From assembly GCF_037325665.1 (NCBI RefSeq), contig NC_090255.1, forward strand, positions 24,475,249 through 24,539,248: a stretch of DNA of 64,000 bases. The letters are read 5' to 3'. Below the pieces are notes generated by a model. The model had not been told where the DNA came from and did no database searches. It saw only the letters and a program-made list of their open reading frames with translations. Below, piece by piece: positions 32,134 to 43,859 of the stretch; within the stretch, counting starts at the first letter, position 1, and each line of letters begins with the position of its first letter. Source of the DNA: Littorina saxatilis (taxonomy: Eukaryota; Mollusca; Gastropoda; Littorinimorpha; Littorinidae). The translations under genes and the position numbers were made by a program.

Positions 32134-33266
32134 TTGGATCTGTTGGCAGGGATGCCAGTGAAGCATCCAGAGTCCGAACACACAGAAATGTTCTCACACT
32201 GACTGGTGCTTCTTCTCAGGATCCCCCTTCCCCGCAGTTTCACTGGGCTACAAGGGAAAGACGCCGGCGAGGTGCCGCCGGGGGACGAGTCAGCTGAATT
32301 CAAACCAGCAGGAGTGCGAACCAAATCTGCTGAATTCAGAGTCAGACTCCTTCGCAGTCCTGCAGGAGAGTGCCTGGGAGTGCCTCGGGGAGGGGTCCTC
32401 ATAGAGCTAGAGAGGGGAGTACTAGTAGCAGATTGGTCTGAAGACCTTCTGCGAGGAATTGCGGAAGGTCTGGAGTGCTTGGGTGAAGGATCTGTGCTGG
32501 ATTCTTCTGTCAGGCTGCGAGATTTTCTCAACGAGAGAGAAGAGGAGGATGGCGTTTTATCATCTGCTGCTGAGACGACGCCTGTATTGGACTCTTCATC
32601 GATTGTGCTTGGGGACTTTGAGTCTCTGTTCTCAAGTACGATTGAGTTTTCACCATGTGGCACAGACTTACCACCTACCGCTGAAGGACAGGCATCTCCT
32701 GTTTCGGAATATGCCGATTTTGTGTCTTTTGTTTGTACGCTGAGGGGTGGGTGTTCCGTCTCAGAAATGACACAGTCTGATCTCTGTTCATTCTCGGAAA
32801 TGGCACTTTCTGCTTCAGAACCATTGTCTTTTGTCGAAGACTGTGGGCTTGTACTTTTATGCTTGCCACCTTGACCCTTCGTGGAATTTTTCTGTCCCGA
32901 ATGCACGGCCAAGTCAGACACTTTGATTTTGTCTCTGTACGTTTCAGTTTTTGTACTTTCCCTTTTAGCGTGGAGATAAAAGCTATCGTCGCTTTCAGAA
33001 CAGTTTGAAGCGTTGTTATTCATCAGTTCTTCTTGCGTCAAATCGGCTGAACACTGTTCTTCTTGGTCAGTGATGTCTCCCTCCTCTTCAAGAGAATCCA
33101 AAGTCAATGAGACGCTTCCGTCAAAAGAAATGCCGTCATCCGATCGGAGCTTCCCTTTGACGTCACTTGCTACAGACAGATTGACGTCATTTTCACAGCT
33201 TGAACCGAGGTCAGATGACGTCGTTGGATCTTTATGTTCCGCGCTGTTTTTCGTGGTTTCTGCCAT
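32134..33266 (-). CDS. golgin-like protein, exon 1 (Ser-rich N-terminus)
   Basis: ATG at 33266 (context ACCAATGG), 20 nt after an acceptor ACGTTTCAG (33287), so a non-coding leader exon lies upstream. 1133 nt, 377 codons plus two bases, donor AA|GTGAGT. The protein part is acidic and Ser/Thr-rich, predicted disordered by composition. It has SP/TP sites (TPPRGTPRHSPAGLRRSLTL, SPGGTSPASFPCSPVK) and ends in SQCENISVCSDSGCFTGIPA. No membrane segment or signal peptide. The 222-residue plus-strand frame at 32206-32874 is its antisense shadow. Whole protein: 664 residues in six exons, minus strand, converging with the TRIM-NHR gene. Confidence 0.85.
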
Positions 33267-33364
33267 TGGTGTTTGCTGTCAAAGATCTGAAACGTTAGAG
33301 AAAAAAACGTAATGCAAAAAAATAGCTTGATATTTTTTTGTATCAGTGTCAGACAGTTAGAAAA

Positions 33365-33463
33365 ACAGACAGACAGACAGACACGTACGCACCTACGCGC
33401 TCACTCAGACACGCATACACACACACACGTAGGCACGCACACGCACGCACGCGCACACACAAA

Positions 33464-33518
<55 letters not shown>

Positions 33519-33520
33519 GT
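33365..33520 (+). repeat. (CAGA)n then (CA)n
   Basis: ACAGACAGACAGACAG at 33367-33382 followed by a CA array to 33520, upstream of the golgin-like exon 1. Confidence 0.95.
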
Positions 33521-33764
33521 GCTGTCTGAACAAGCAACAGACAGCAAAAATTAATATACTTACAAAACCCACACAAACAGCCTATCTGAAAGCGATATTG
33601 CTTTCTGTAAATAATGCAACCTTCCCGTACTATCACCACAGATAAAAGACAACGTCAAACCGTTGGAATTAATCTCGGAACAGGATGCAAACTTCACTAT
33701 GGCTTCCGATCAATATTCTTCTTCGTGCAGACCACGTCATCCTTAACCAACGCAGTATTTCCGC

Positions 33765-34370
33765 CTTGATTTATACCGCGTGTTTTTGTTTAGTGATAAA
33801 ACGGTTTCTCCGATTCATTTGTGCTTTGAGGGTGTTGCCTGTTGGCATGATGCACAGGTATGTGTTTGTTTAGTGATACAACGGGTTCTTTGGCTCATTT
33901 GTGCTTTAAGGGTGTTGCCTGTTGGCATGATGCACAGGTATGTGTTTGTTTAGTGATAAAATGGTTTCTCTGGTTACTTTGTGCTTTAAGGGATTTGCCT
34001 GTTGGCATGCACAGGTATGTGTTTGTTTAGTGATAAAACAGTTTCTCTGGTTACTTTGTGCTTTAAGGGTGTTGCCTGTTGGCATGCACAGGTAGGTTTT
34101 TGTTTAGTGATAAAACAGTTTCTCTGGTTACTTTGTGCTTTAAGGGTGTTGCCTGTTGGCATGCACAGGTATGTGTTTGTTTAGTGATACAACGGTTTCT
34201 CTGGTTTCTTTGTGTTTTAAGGGTGTTGCCTACGGGAGTATTACTTTTTCAGTGCTGAAACGGATTTTCTGCGTTGAGGGTGTTTGCCTATGTGGTACCG
34301 TTAAAGTGTTAACATTCAGTGATAAAACGGGGTTTCTTTTCCTGTATGTAGTTTAAAGGTGTTGACAACT
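33765..34370 (+). repeat. 77-bp minisatellite
   Basis: About seven units of 77 bp with TTTGTTTAGTGATAAAAC, GTGCTTTAAGGGTGTTGCCT and GGCATGCACAGGTATGTGTT blocks, diverging at the right end. Repeated frames inside (33685-34356) follow the period and are not genes. Confidence 0.85.
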
Positions 34371-34439
34371 GGCAATTAGCGTAGAGATTTTTTTCATGCA
34401 ATGATAAAACCATGTTGTCCTTCATTCGTGATGAGTAAA

Positions 34440-34730
34440 TCATCATCATCATCATCATCATCATCTCACTTTGTCTTTATCAGTGGCCCAATTGAGGCTG
34501 TACGCACAGCTCTTCTTGTGTTTAAAAAACCCAAACCACCCAAATAACATGCAAGACCTTAATGAAACTACTTGCCAGCACAAGTAGGCAGCAACCTTAC
34601 AAGAAAATGGAAAGTATCAAATAACGCCAATGGCAATGGTTCGATATTTCCCGTCGGTGACTGCATGAATCACTGCATAGTCATTAACTTTCAGTCTGAT
34701 TGTTGCGCAATGTGTGGAAGCTACAAATCG

Positions 34731-34806
<76 letters not shown>
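34440..34806 (+). repeat. two (ATC)n arrays
   Basis: Short array at 34440-34463 and a long one, about 25 units, at 34730-34806. Confidence 0.95.
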
Positions 34807-34962
34807 GCCGCAGATGCAGCAGCTGCAGCAGCATAGTTACGGACTTACAAAAGCACAGACAGATAAATAGATAGACAGGCAGATAGAAACAGACACATTT
34901 ACACAAATACGTACGCACAGACAGACAGGTAGACAGATACGCACGCACTCTCACACACAACA

Positions 34963-35601
34963 ACAACAACACACACACACACACACACCCACCCACACAC
35001 ACCCACCCACACACACACACAAACACATGCACGCACACACACATACACACACACACACACACACTCACATACACCCACACACACCCCCCTCCCCCTCCAT
35101 ATACACACACAATTAATCGACGCAACATAAGTCCAGCCCAGCAGAGCACATTTTCAATCTCTGCCGGCGTAACTGACGGTAATTAAGCCTCGACAGCTTT
35201 CACATGTGTTCAAAAACAAACAACCTCAAGCGATGAAACGTGGCTGGCATAATTCACATCAGTGCTATATAACTGAACAAACATCGCAACATGTTGCCTT
35301 GTTGAGGTTTATTTGGTATCCACTAACGGGAGATTGCGCACGTGCTTATAAATACACATGTAGTTGTATTTTGTTATGTTGATACCCTTATACCACACTT
35401 GGTCTTTATTCCCCTTACGAAAACTTGAGAAAGAAGAACATACCCCCCAAAATAAAAACAAACAAGCGGGCAAAAAACAAACTCATGAAGAGAAAAAAAA
35501 AAGTACAACACACATATGGCTCACCACCTCATCCTTAATAATACACACACACATACGCACGCACGCTCGCACGCACGCACGCACGCACGCACACACGCAT
35601 G

Positions 35602-35661
<60 letters not shown>
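34963..35661 (+). repeat. CA-rich blocks
   Basis: Interrupted CA/CCCA array at 34963-35090 and CA with CACG variants at 35543-35661; the 270 bp between are unique and without a supported gene. Confidence 0.9.
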
Positions 35662-35663
<2 letters not shown>

Positions 35664-35834
35664 TCAAACAACAACATCAACAACGCCCAGGCCACGACAA
35701 CAAAACAAACAACATCATCAACTACCACTACTGCTACTACATGTAGTAATCACTCACATTAGGCACAGACAAAATAGACTATCTTCTGGCAGTTATACAC
35801 AACACACCGAACTGCACGACACAAAAAAAACCCA

Positions 35835-36037
35835 CCGGCATCATAACACACCACAACGCAACACCACACCACACCACGTACACACCACACTACACCACAA
35901 CTCACCACACCACACAACAATACAACACAAACACAACACAACACAACACAACACAACACAACACAACACAACACAACACAACACAACACACACACAACAC
36001 AACACAACACAACACAACACAACACAACACAACACAA
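35835..36037 (+). repeat. (ACAAC)n
   Basis: Degenerate CACAAC/CACCAC start passing into about 22 perfect ACAAC-type pentamers. Confidence 0.9.
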
Positions 36038-36232
36038 CTGTACCGTATGGCAACGTGTAACATGGCTCACACTGCAACATAAACACTGCTGATATAACTG
36101 TGCTGCTAATTTGACAGCAGACTAATGAAAAGGTCAAACGCAACATTTCCTTTTTACCCTGTCACAGCAGTTCCGTTTGATCTCGCAAAACGACATTAGC
36201 TGACTATGCGTGTGATGTGAAGAGACTGCTTA

Positions 36233-36264
36233 CCCCCCCCCCCCCCCCCCACCCCCCCACCCCC
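36233..36264 (+). repeat. C run
   Basis: Near-pure C tract. Confidence 0.9.
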
Positions 36265-36716
36265 AACGGAATGATTAATTTCACCTATGTTAATCTGCTA
36301 AATTAATTTTGCAAAAAACAAAAACAAAAAAAAAAATGCAACGAGTACCCAGAGTGTTGATTTGTGGTTTGTGTCCAACTGGAAGGATGCTCTTATCGCA
36401 TATGAAAGCCTGCACTGATCAGTGGTGTCTCCACAGAAAGGAAGGCATGAGCATTCATCTTTCATTCATTTATTTGTTTTAGTTTACATACATTGTTATG
36501 GAGACAAAAATAATCTATTTCAAAGAACTTCAAAAATAGAAATCGAACAAGAGGCTGAAGGTGAAAAGAACAAGAACAAGATAACAACAACAAAAAAGAT
36601 AACAAGAGCAGTGCGTGCGTTTTTCTTGTTATCTTGTTCGAAAATAGAGACCGTGAGTAGATGTCCCCGACGGTAATGGAGAATATGACGATTAAGATCA
36701 GCCGTGGCTCCATTAA

Positions 36717-36960
36717 TAATAATAATAATAATAAATGAGCATTTATATAGCGCAACATCATAACTTTACAATTATGCTCTTTGCGCTTGACACATTTAAA
36801 CGTAAAACACAGTTATACAAGCATTTACATCTACATTCATTATGCACATTTATTTCATTAATGGTCATCATCACGGAGCATTTTTGCCTTAAATCTGTGT
36901 AGGCGCGTCTCAACCTACAGCCAACAGATGCCGCGGGCACACAGGATTTTGAAGGTACAA
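36717..36960 (-). mobile_element. SINE-like element with (ATT)n tail
   Basis: On the plus strand (AAT)n is followed by AATGAGCATTTATATAGCGC, TTACAATTATGCTCTTTGCG and further; the minus strand therefore ends in a GCGCTATATAAATGCTCATT block and an ATT tail. This is the usual 3' end of a molluscan SINE type. 5' border unclear. Confidence 0.5.
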
Positions 36961-37098
36961 AGCTCCCCAATGACTTCCCCCATTAGAAGGCCCCGAGACC
37001 CCCCACTAAGAATTTGTATAGGGTCCATACGCACAGACTTATTGTATACTTTGTACACACACACGCGCACACACACAACACACACACTCAAGAAGACA

Positions 37099-37103
<5 letters not shown>

Positions 37104-37186
<83 letters not shown>
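37104..37186 (+). repeat. (GA)n
   Basis: Perfect array of about 40 units. Confidence 0.95.
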
Positions 37187-37187
<1 letters not shown>

Positions 37188-37199
37188 TATAATCATGTT

Positions 37200-37600
37200 G
37201 CTTCAAGGCTGTTGAAGCACGTGACATTTTTGGTGGCACGCTTTGGAAAGCGAATCGCCTGTGAACTTGCACGTTGAACGTCACGTGTTGTTCAGTTGAG
37301 AGACATGACGTCAGTTGTTTACCCCGTACAGATGTGCTCGCACGTGCCAAAATATTTCATTTTGGAAGAGCTTCGGAGGAGCAGATGAATGTACTTTGTG
37401 CTCAAAACGGAGAGTATGTGTTGGACACAGAATGCGATGTCAGAGAACTGCACAGGACAGTCAATTTGTCGCTTTTGTTGGAGTACAGAGAATTCGAAAG
37501 CTGTTTCGTTGTGTTGAGTGTGTGTTGTTTTGGACATTCAGGTGTCGATAGTTAGGGAACTGTGTATTGTTCATTCTTGGCTCATGCCCGGATTATATTC
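37200..37600 (+). other. no gene recognised
   Basis: A 93-codon frame (37274-37555) has no recognisable domain, but the region is more GC-balanced than its surroundings. It has no splice or homology support, and I leave it unannotated. Confidence 0.4.
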
Positions 37601-37609
37601 TTGATGGAT

Positions 37610-38045
37610 AATGGCATGTTGATGGCTGACATTTGTGCCGAGAACTGTGTTATCATGGAATCCAGGCTGTGTCATGGATAACGACAGGTGTCTGAAGACT
37701 GACGTTAGTGCCGAGAACTGTTCATTCATGAAAGCCAGGCTGTGTCATGGATAACGACAGGTGTCTGAAGACTGACGTTTGTGCCGAGAACTGTTCTATC
37801 ACGAAAGCCAGGCTGGGTGTGTCATGGATAACGACAGGTGTCTGAAGACTGACGTTAGTGCCGAGAACTGTTCAATCATGAAAGCCAGGCTGTGTCATGG
37901 CTAGCGACAGGTTGAAGACTGACGTCTGTGCCGAGAACTGTTCTATCATGAAAGCCAGGCTGTGTGTGTCATAGATAACGACAGGTGTCTGAAGACTGAC
38001 GTTAGTGCCGAGAACTGTTCAATCATGAAAGCCAGGCTGTGTCAC
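37610..38045 (+). repeat. 73-bp minisatellite
   Basis: Six units of about 73 bp with GTCATGGATAACGACAGGTG, CTGAAGACTGACGTTAGTGC and GAAAGCCAGGCTGTG blocks; some lack 4-6 bp. Confidence 0.88.
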
Positions 38046-38344
38046 CTACTGCTATGCCGAACCGCATGATGTGACGTCATGGCTCTTGTGAGCTGCTACG
38101 ACAGGGTCACACCAACTGACAGTACCATGACCGACACCTTAATGTGTGTTGCAAAAAACGCATAAATGCCCACTGTCGGAGTTGTACATATGGCGGACTG
38201 TGATTCTCAGTCGGTATAGTAACCTACAATCACTGCAGTCCAGCATTTTGTTGAAAAACAAAAGCACATGATCGAATGGAACAGAGGCAAATAATTGTTA
38301 CGAGGACAGTAAAGGATTGCGTGAGGGCAGGGACACTAACAGTC

Positions 38345-38555
38345 CGCTATGGGCCCGGTAGCTACAAGTCGGTGGAGCACTGGACGTGTGATCATAGGGT
38401 CACAGGTTCGAATCCGGGCCGGGACGGACCCGGGTTAACCATAATATTATGTGTAGACTCAGAGACGGTATCCATGTTCCCACTCCCGGTTCACCACTGT
38501 GGCACGTCCAAGACCTCGGTCATTCTGCCATAAGTGCAGGTGTCTGTTTGACGAT
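38345..38555 (+). mobile_element. tRNA-derived SINE, family 1
   Basis: A-box region AGCTACAAGTCGGTGGAGC, B box GGTTCGAATCC (38404), GGGCCGGGACGGACCCGGGT, then CACTGTGGCACGTCCAAGA and CATTCTGCCATAAGTGCAGG. 3' truncated. The clearest of the family-1 copies. Confidence 0.75.
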
Positions 38556-38643
38556 TCGTTTAGTGTGGTTAGCTGAGTTTGTAGTCATCTTACAGTAGAT
38601 GACATGAGAGCGAGATTATCCGCAAACAACACGAGAAATATTT

Positions 38644-39160
38644 CTAACTGAATACAGGTGGTTCCCGAAGGGAGAAAGTTGCCATAATTGACACCTCAGT
38701 CTTGAAGGTTCCATCTGAGTACCATTGACGTGATGATGCTAGTAAAGCCAAACTGTCGTCGGTCGCAAAAATCATCAATCTATCATCGTCACCTTCTCCA
38801 CTGTCGTAGGCGAGAAAAGACGCACCTGTTGTCGTTTCTTTGTAACTCTGCGGGAGGACTTCAGCTCTGGATCTGGGTACTTGCTCGGGTCCGCCGGCTT
38901 TTTCTCTGTTACGTCTAACAGCGCGTCTGAGATTTTCGATGGAAGGCAACTGTGAAGCAGCATCCATTGTAGTGTTCGCCATCTCGCGAGAAATCATTTG
39001 CTGTGGTGCCTCTTCTGTTGTTTCAGCTTTTCTCTTTAGTGATTCCCTCAACTTCACAATATCACCTCTTCCTCGGTTTCCAGAATGGTTGTGGTCATTG
39101 ATTTTCTTCTTCAGCTGTGTTTCTTTTACGTGAATCTTCGCCTTACATCCATGAGGGGAC
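38644..39160 (-). pseudogene. FLYWCH/MULE transposase remnant, part 2
   Basis: Minus-strand frame with the second half of a FLYWCH zinc finger (CKAKIHV...DHNHSG, first residues), a charged linker, and the motif ALLASSRQWYSDGTFKT that stands in front of the catalytic domain in Mutator-like (MULE) transposases with FLYWCH fingers. The transposase catalytic domain itself is missing. It ends in the 43-bp repeat at 38652-38694. The first half of the finger lies beyond the SINE at 39160-39600. Confidence 0.7.
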
Positions 39161-39600
39161 TGGGTGGCCGAGTGGTAACGCACTTGCGCTCGGAAGCGAG
39201 AGGTTGTGTGTTCAGGCCTGGGTCAGGCCGCAATTTTCTCCCCCCTTTCCTAACCTAGGTGGTGGGTTCAAGTGCTAGTCTTTCGGATGAGACGAAAAAC
39301 CGAGGTCCCTTCGTGTACACTACATTGGGGTGTGCACGTTAAAGATCCCACGATTGACAAAAGGGTCTTTCCTGGCAAAATTGTATAGGCATAGATAAAA
39401 AATGTCCATCAAATACCCGTGGGACTTGGAATAAAGTAAAAAAATTCCATCTCACACGGCATTAAGTCTCAGGAAACATGAATACACGCATGCAGGAAAA
39501 AAAAAATATGGGTAGCGCCGTATGTATGGCAGCTCGCTTTCCCCGGGGAGAAAGCAGCCCGAATTTCCATGAGGGTAACCTCACTGGACTGTAAATCTTA
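39160..39600 (+). mobile_element. tRNA-headed SINE inside the FLYWCH domain
   Basis: Head GGGTGGCCGAGTGGTAACGC with GCGCTCGGAAGCGAG (serine/leucine-tRNA-like), then the body with TGCACGTTAAAGATCCCACG, GGGTCTTTCCTGGCAAAATT and a tail of ATCC-like repeats (39597-39620). It splits the FLYWCH coding sequence into two halves that are read on the opposite strand. Confidence 0.75.
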
Positions 39601-39984
39601 TCCAATCCTATCCATCCAATCTCGCCTCTTTTCACACTCCCAACATTCTACACCTTTGGTTAAGTCTTTTTGTTTTACGTAGACATGATTTTCAAACAAA
39701 ATGAAGCGAGCACCTCTTGTTGTCAAACTGTCTAGGAGGGAAATTGACCCGGGGGGAGTTATCCTAGGGGGGAGTTTTCCAGGGGGGGATTGTCTGGGGG
39801 GGAAAAGTCCAGGGGGGGGTATGTCCGGGGGGGAATTGTCCCGATACGAAAAAGCTGTACTGTTACTGGGAAATCCAACATCAAACATTCTTTTTATCTT
39901 CACACCAGTCACGAATATACCAGATACAGGTGGTTCCTGAAGGGAGAAAGTTGCCATAATTGACACCATGTGTTGTTTGGTCAA
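39600..39984 (-). pseudogene. FLYWCH/MULE remnant, part 1
   Basis: Minus-strand frame ending in TRGARFILFENHVYVKQKDL and VECWECEKRR, the first strands of a FLYWCH finger (aromatic, W and C ligands visible). Upstream it runs through a proline-rich translation of the G-rich cassette (39739-39846) and the 43-bp repeat (39924-39966), neither of which belongs to the FLYWCH domain. Confidence 0.65.
39739..39846 (+). repeat. G-run cassette (G-quadruplex-prone)
   Basis: Six runs of six or more G separated by about 11-12 nt (GTTATCCTA, GTTTTCCA, ATTGTCT, AAAAGTCCA, TATGTCC). Imperfect tandem repeat of about 18 bp. Confidence 0.8.
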
Positions 39985-40390
39985 ATATTAAAAACAAAAT
40001 GTAATAAAACAAAAAGAGAAGTTACACCATTTGGCTGTTGAAACCACTTGAAAATTACCTTGCCGGAAAGCATAGTTGATGATGTGGACAAACAAAAACA
40101 TGATCGACTGGGTTGAGGTTTTGTTTTCATGACAGATATATGTACGACAGAAGGGAAATGATACCCCAATGCGGTCTCATCATTGTGCACAGCTACTTAG
40201 CATACACACGTATCTGTTGTTATACTGTTTTGGGTGCGATGAACCATGGACCATTGAACAGAACAAAAGATTTGAAGTACAAAAATTAATGTGAAAGTGA
40301 CAAAGTTTTAGAACCTCCTTTTTTTCAGTGATGGACCTGATTATAAATAGTTCTAAACATGGAAGTTACTAAAAAAAAAATAAACAAACT
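39985..40390. other. no gene recognised
   Basis: AT-rich spacer between the FLYWCH remnant and the 16-bp minisatellite. Confidence 0.5.
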
Positions 40391-41116
40391 TGACTCGGTG
40401 CTGAATAGCCTTGATGCTGAATAGCCTTGATGTTGAATAGCCTTGATGCTGAATAGCCTTGATGCTTGATAGCCTTGATGCTGAATAGCCTTGATGCTTG
40501 ATAGCCTTGATGCTTGATAGCCTTGATGCTGAATAGCCTTGATGCTTGATAGCCTTGATGCTGAATAGCCTTGATGCTTAATAGCCTTGATGCTTGATAG
40601 CCTTGATGCTGAAAAGCCTTGATGCTGAATAGCCTTGATGCTTGATAGCCTTGATGCTGAATAGCCTTGATGTTGAATAGCCTTGATGCTTGATAGCCTT
40701 GATGCTGAATAGCCTTGATGCTTAATAGCCTTGATGCTTGATAGCCTTGATGCTGAATAGCCTTGATGCTGAATAGCCTTGATGCTTGATAGCCTTGATG
40801 CTTGATAGCCTTGACGCTGAATAGCCTTGATGTTGAATAGCCTTGATGCTTAATAGCCTTGATGCTTGATAGCCTTGATGTTGAATAGCCTTGATGCTGA
40901 GTAGCCTTGATGCTGAATAGCCGTGATGCTGAGTAGCCTTGATAATGAATTGCCTGGATGCTGAGTAGCCTTGATAACGAACTGCCTTGATGCTGAGTAG
41001 CCTTGAGGCTGAGTAGCCTTGATGCTGAGTAGCCTTGGCGTTGAATAGCCTTAGCGTTGGATAGCCTAGGCGGTGAATAACCTTGATGCTGAGTAGCCTT
41101 GATGCTGAGTAGCCTT

Positions 41117-41439
<323 letters not shown>

Positions 41440-42926
41440 GCAGACGCAGACGCAGATAGTTTATTCAATAGGCCATAGCCCCTTATGAAGGGGTGTGAAC
41501 AAACGGTTCACATTGCATATAAATTAAACTTAAATAAAAAAAGATACAAAATAATAATCGCACAACACATACATTACACGGCATTTAACTATGAGGTTAC
41601 AACATCTCTTAATTTAAAGGCTTTATACAAATACAGGGATACATTTCTGACAACAGTTTCTTGAGGTGATGCTAAAAGCAAGCTGAGTCGGAAAATGCTT
41701 GGGTTCTTATAATATTTAAATGGGATCAATTTTTCTCTTAATTTGTTATAGTATGGACAACACAAAACAAAATGGACTTCATCTTCTTGGTTTTGTTTAC
41801 AAAGAGGACACATCAAATCATCGGCATTATGTTTTCTATATCGGTAAGCATGCACTGCAATTTCTGAAATGCCGAATCGAAACCTGGTCATAATAAACTT
41901 TAAATGCCTATCCATATTCGACAAAAGATAGGGTTTAATGTCATGTACAGTACAAAATGTCCGATAAACAGCAAATCTATCACTATTTTGTACATGATAA
42001 TCCCACTCTTGCCATCTGCAATCGACCAACCTTTCCCTAAAAACACGCAAAAAATCTTTTTCATTAACAACGCCCTGATTCAACCACACAAAACCAAAAC
42101 CGTACTCACACAATTTACAACGGACACCTGAGGCCCAGTTCGTTTTACCACTTTCATCCATTTTATACAACATTTCGTAGGATTTACGAGGAAGTCTGTG
42201 CGCCTCCATCTTTAACAATTTCAACCAGTAGCTAATGCATCTTAAAATAGAATTCAAATATATCGGATATCTGTTTGTCTCGCCATATACAAGATCATTA
42301 GGTGTTCGCATTCGAACTCCTAAGAACTTCTTCAGTGCAAATAAATGGACTTTTTCACACTGCAGAGCAGCCTTATCCAGTCCCCATATCTCAGCACCAT
42401 ACTGTACTATTGGTTGTACTTGGGAATCAAACAACTTCAAAAAAACATCCAAACTATTATTATTAAGCACAGATAATCTTTGTATAATACACATCAGAGC
42501 ATTTTTGGCCCGGCTTGAGAGATCGCCACAGGCAGCAGTAAAACTAAGTCGAGTTGAAAACAATATTCCTAAATACTTATACACGTTTACAACTGGTAAT
42601 ATATCACCCTCATATGTCCATCTTTCCCTTGCACTCAAATATCCACCCTTCCTAAACACAATAATGTTACTTTTACTCATGTTTACCTTTAAATGAAGAG
42701 AAGACACTGCCCTGCGTAAATTATTTAACTGATTCTGCAGACCCACAACAGTCTCTGATAACAACAATAAATCATCAGCAAGCAAAAGAATAAACAATTC
42801 CAAATAGTCATCAGTAAATGTGGCACCATGTCTTCCATTCTCAATTATCTCAAGTGCTAATTCATTAATAAAGAGAGAAAATAAAACTGGACTACATACA
42901 TCGCCCTGTTTAACACCAAATGTACC
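41440..42926 (-). mobile_element. 5'-truncated LINE 2
   Basis: Minus-strand non-LTR retrotransposon lying between two direct copies of the same flank. Its 3' UTR (41588 down to 41440) ends TTGAATAAACTATCTGCG and runs into CT repeats. The 5' end is truncated inside the reverse transcriptase. It lacks ORF1 and endonuclease. Confidence 0.8.
41589..42926 (-). CDS. LINE 2 reverse transcriptase, C-terminal half
   Basis: Open over about 445 codons without a stop or frameshift. It starts within the palm (GVKQGDVCSPVLFSLFINEL), followed by the catalytic LLADDLLLLSET and thumb (LKVNMSKSNIIVFRKGG). A long C-terminal region closes with a zinc-knuckle-like CPLCKQNQEDEVHFVLCCPY. An in-frame ATG at 42959 belongs to the flanking repeat, not the LINE. 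The intact frame suggests a young insertion. Clade not resolved (RTE/L1-Tx1/CR1 all possible). Confidence 0.8.
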   Translation of the reverse strand, partial: GTFGVKQGDVCSPVLFSLFINELALEIIENGRHGATFTDDYLELFILLLADDLLLLSETVVGLQNQLNNLRRAVSSLHLKVNMSKSNIIVFRKGGYLSARERWTYEGDILPVVNVYKYLGILFSTRLSFTAACGDLSSRAKNALMCIIQRLSVLNNNSLDVFLKLFDSQVQPIVQYGAEIWGLDKAALQCEKVHLFALKKFLGVRMRTPNDLVYGETNRYPIYLNSILRCISYWLKLLKMEAHRLPRKSYEMLYKMDESGKTNWASGVRCKLCEYGFGFVWLNQGVVNEKDFLRVFRERLVDCRWQEWDYHVQNSDRFAVYRTFCTVHDIKPYLLSNMDRHLKFIMTRFRFGISEIAVHAYRYRKHNADDLMCPLCKQNQEDEVHFVLCCPYYNKLREKLIPFKYYKNPSIFRLSLLLASPQETVVRNVSLYLYKAFKLRDVVTS

Positions 42927-43317
<391 letters not shown>

Positions 43318-43419
43318 AGACCATCCAATCACAGCCCCCGAGTTCCCCCACGTGTCCATCAGAATAGCTATATATGGCAATTAAAAGTAGTGGCATTGAT
43401 ACACAGGGGCAATAAGAAG

Positions 43420-43545
43420 AACGGGCAACCTAGCCGCCTCCTTTGGGTTGAGACAGGTGCTGATCTTACTTCACACAAACACACACCCGTCGCGATATAA
43501 CCTTCGTGGTTGAAAACGACGTTAAACACCAAATAGAGAAAAAGA
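43420..43545 (+). mobile_element. SINE 3' end
   Basis: CCCGTCGCGATATAACCTTC, GTGGTTGAAAACGACGTTAA, ACACCAAATAGAG: the conserved 3' block of a gastropod SINE followed by an A-rich tail; probably the 3' end of the family whose 5' part lies at 1-268. Confidence 0.65.
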
Positions 43546-43546
43546 A

Positions 43547-43550
<4 letters not shown>

Positions 43551-43584
<34 letters not shown>

Positions 43585-43628
43585 CACACACACGCAGGCC
43601 CGCACACACACACACACACACACTCACG

Positions 43629-43675
<47 letters not shown>

Positions 43676-43696
43676 ACGCACGCACATAAACACACA

Positions 43697-43728
<32 letters not shown>

Positions 43729-43794
43729 CACACACACGCATACACACACACACGCATACACACACACACACACGGCACACATACATATGTACAT

Positions 43795-43842
<48 letters not shown>
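43551..43842 (+). repeat. (CA)n / (CACG)n / (CATA)n block
   Basis: Compound microsatellite growing from the SINE tail. Confidence 0.95.
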
Positions 43843-43845
<3 letters not shown>

Positions 43846-43859
43846 CTTACGTGCACCTG

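Noticed and set aside
32459-32743. Plus-strand 94-codon frame within golgin-like exon 1
   Set aside because: Overlaps the supported coding exon on the other strand; no homology.
32206-32874. 222-codon plus-strand frame
   Set aside because: Antisense shadow of golgin-like exon 1, which has splice phase continuity and sensible composition on the minus strand.
37610-38045. Regular repeats resembling a CRISPR array (also 33765-34370 and 22886-23110)
   Set aside because: Units are head-to-tail minisatellites with no unique spacers, no leader and no cas genes, in eukaryotic DNA.
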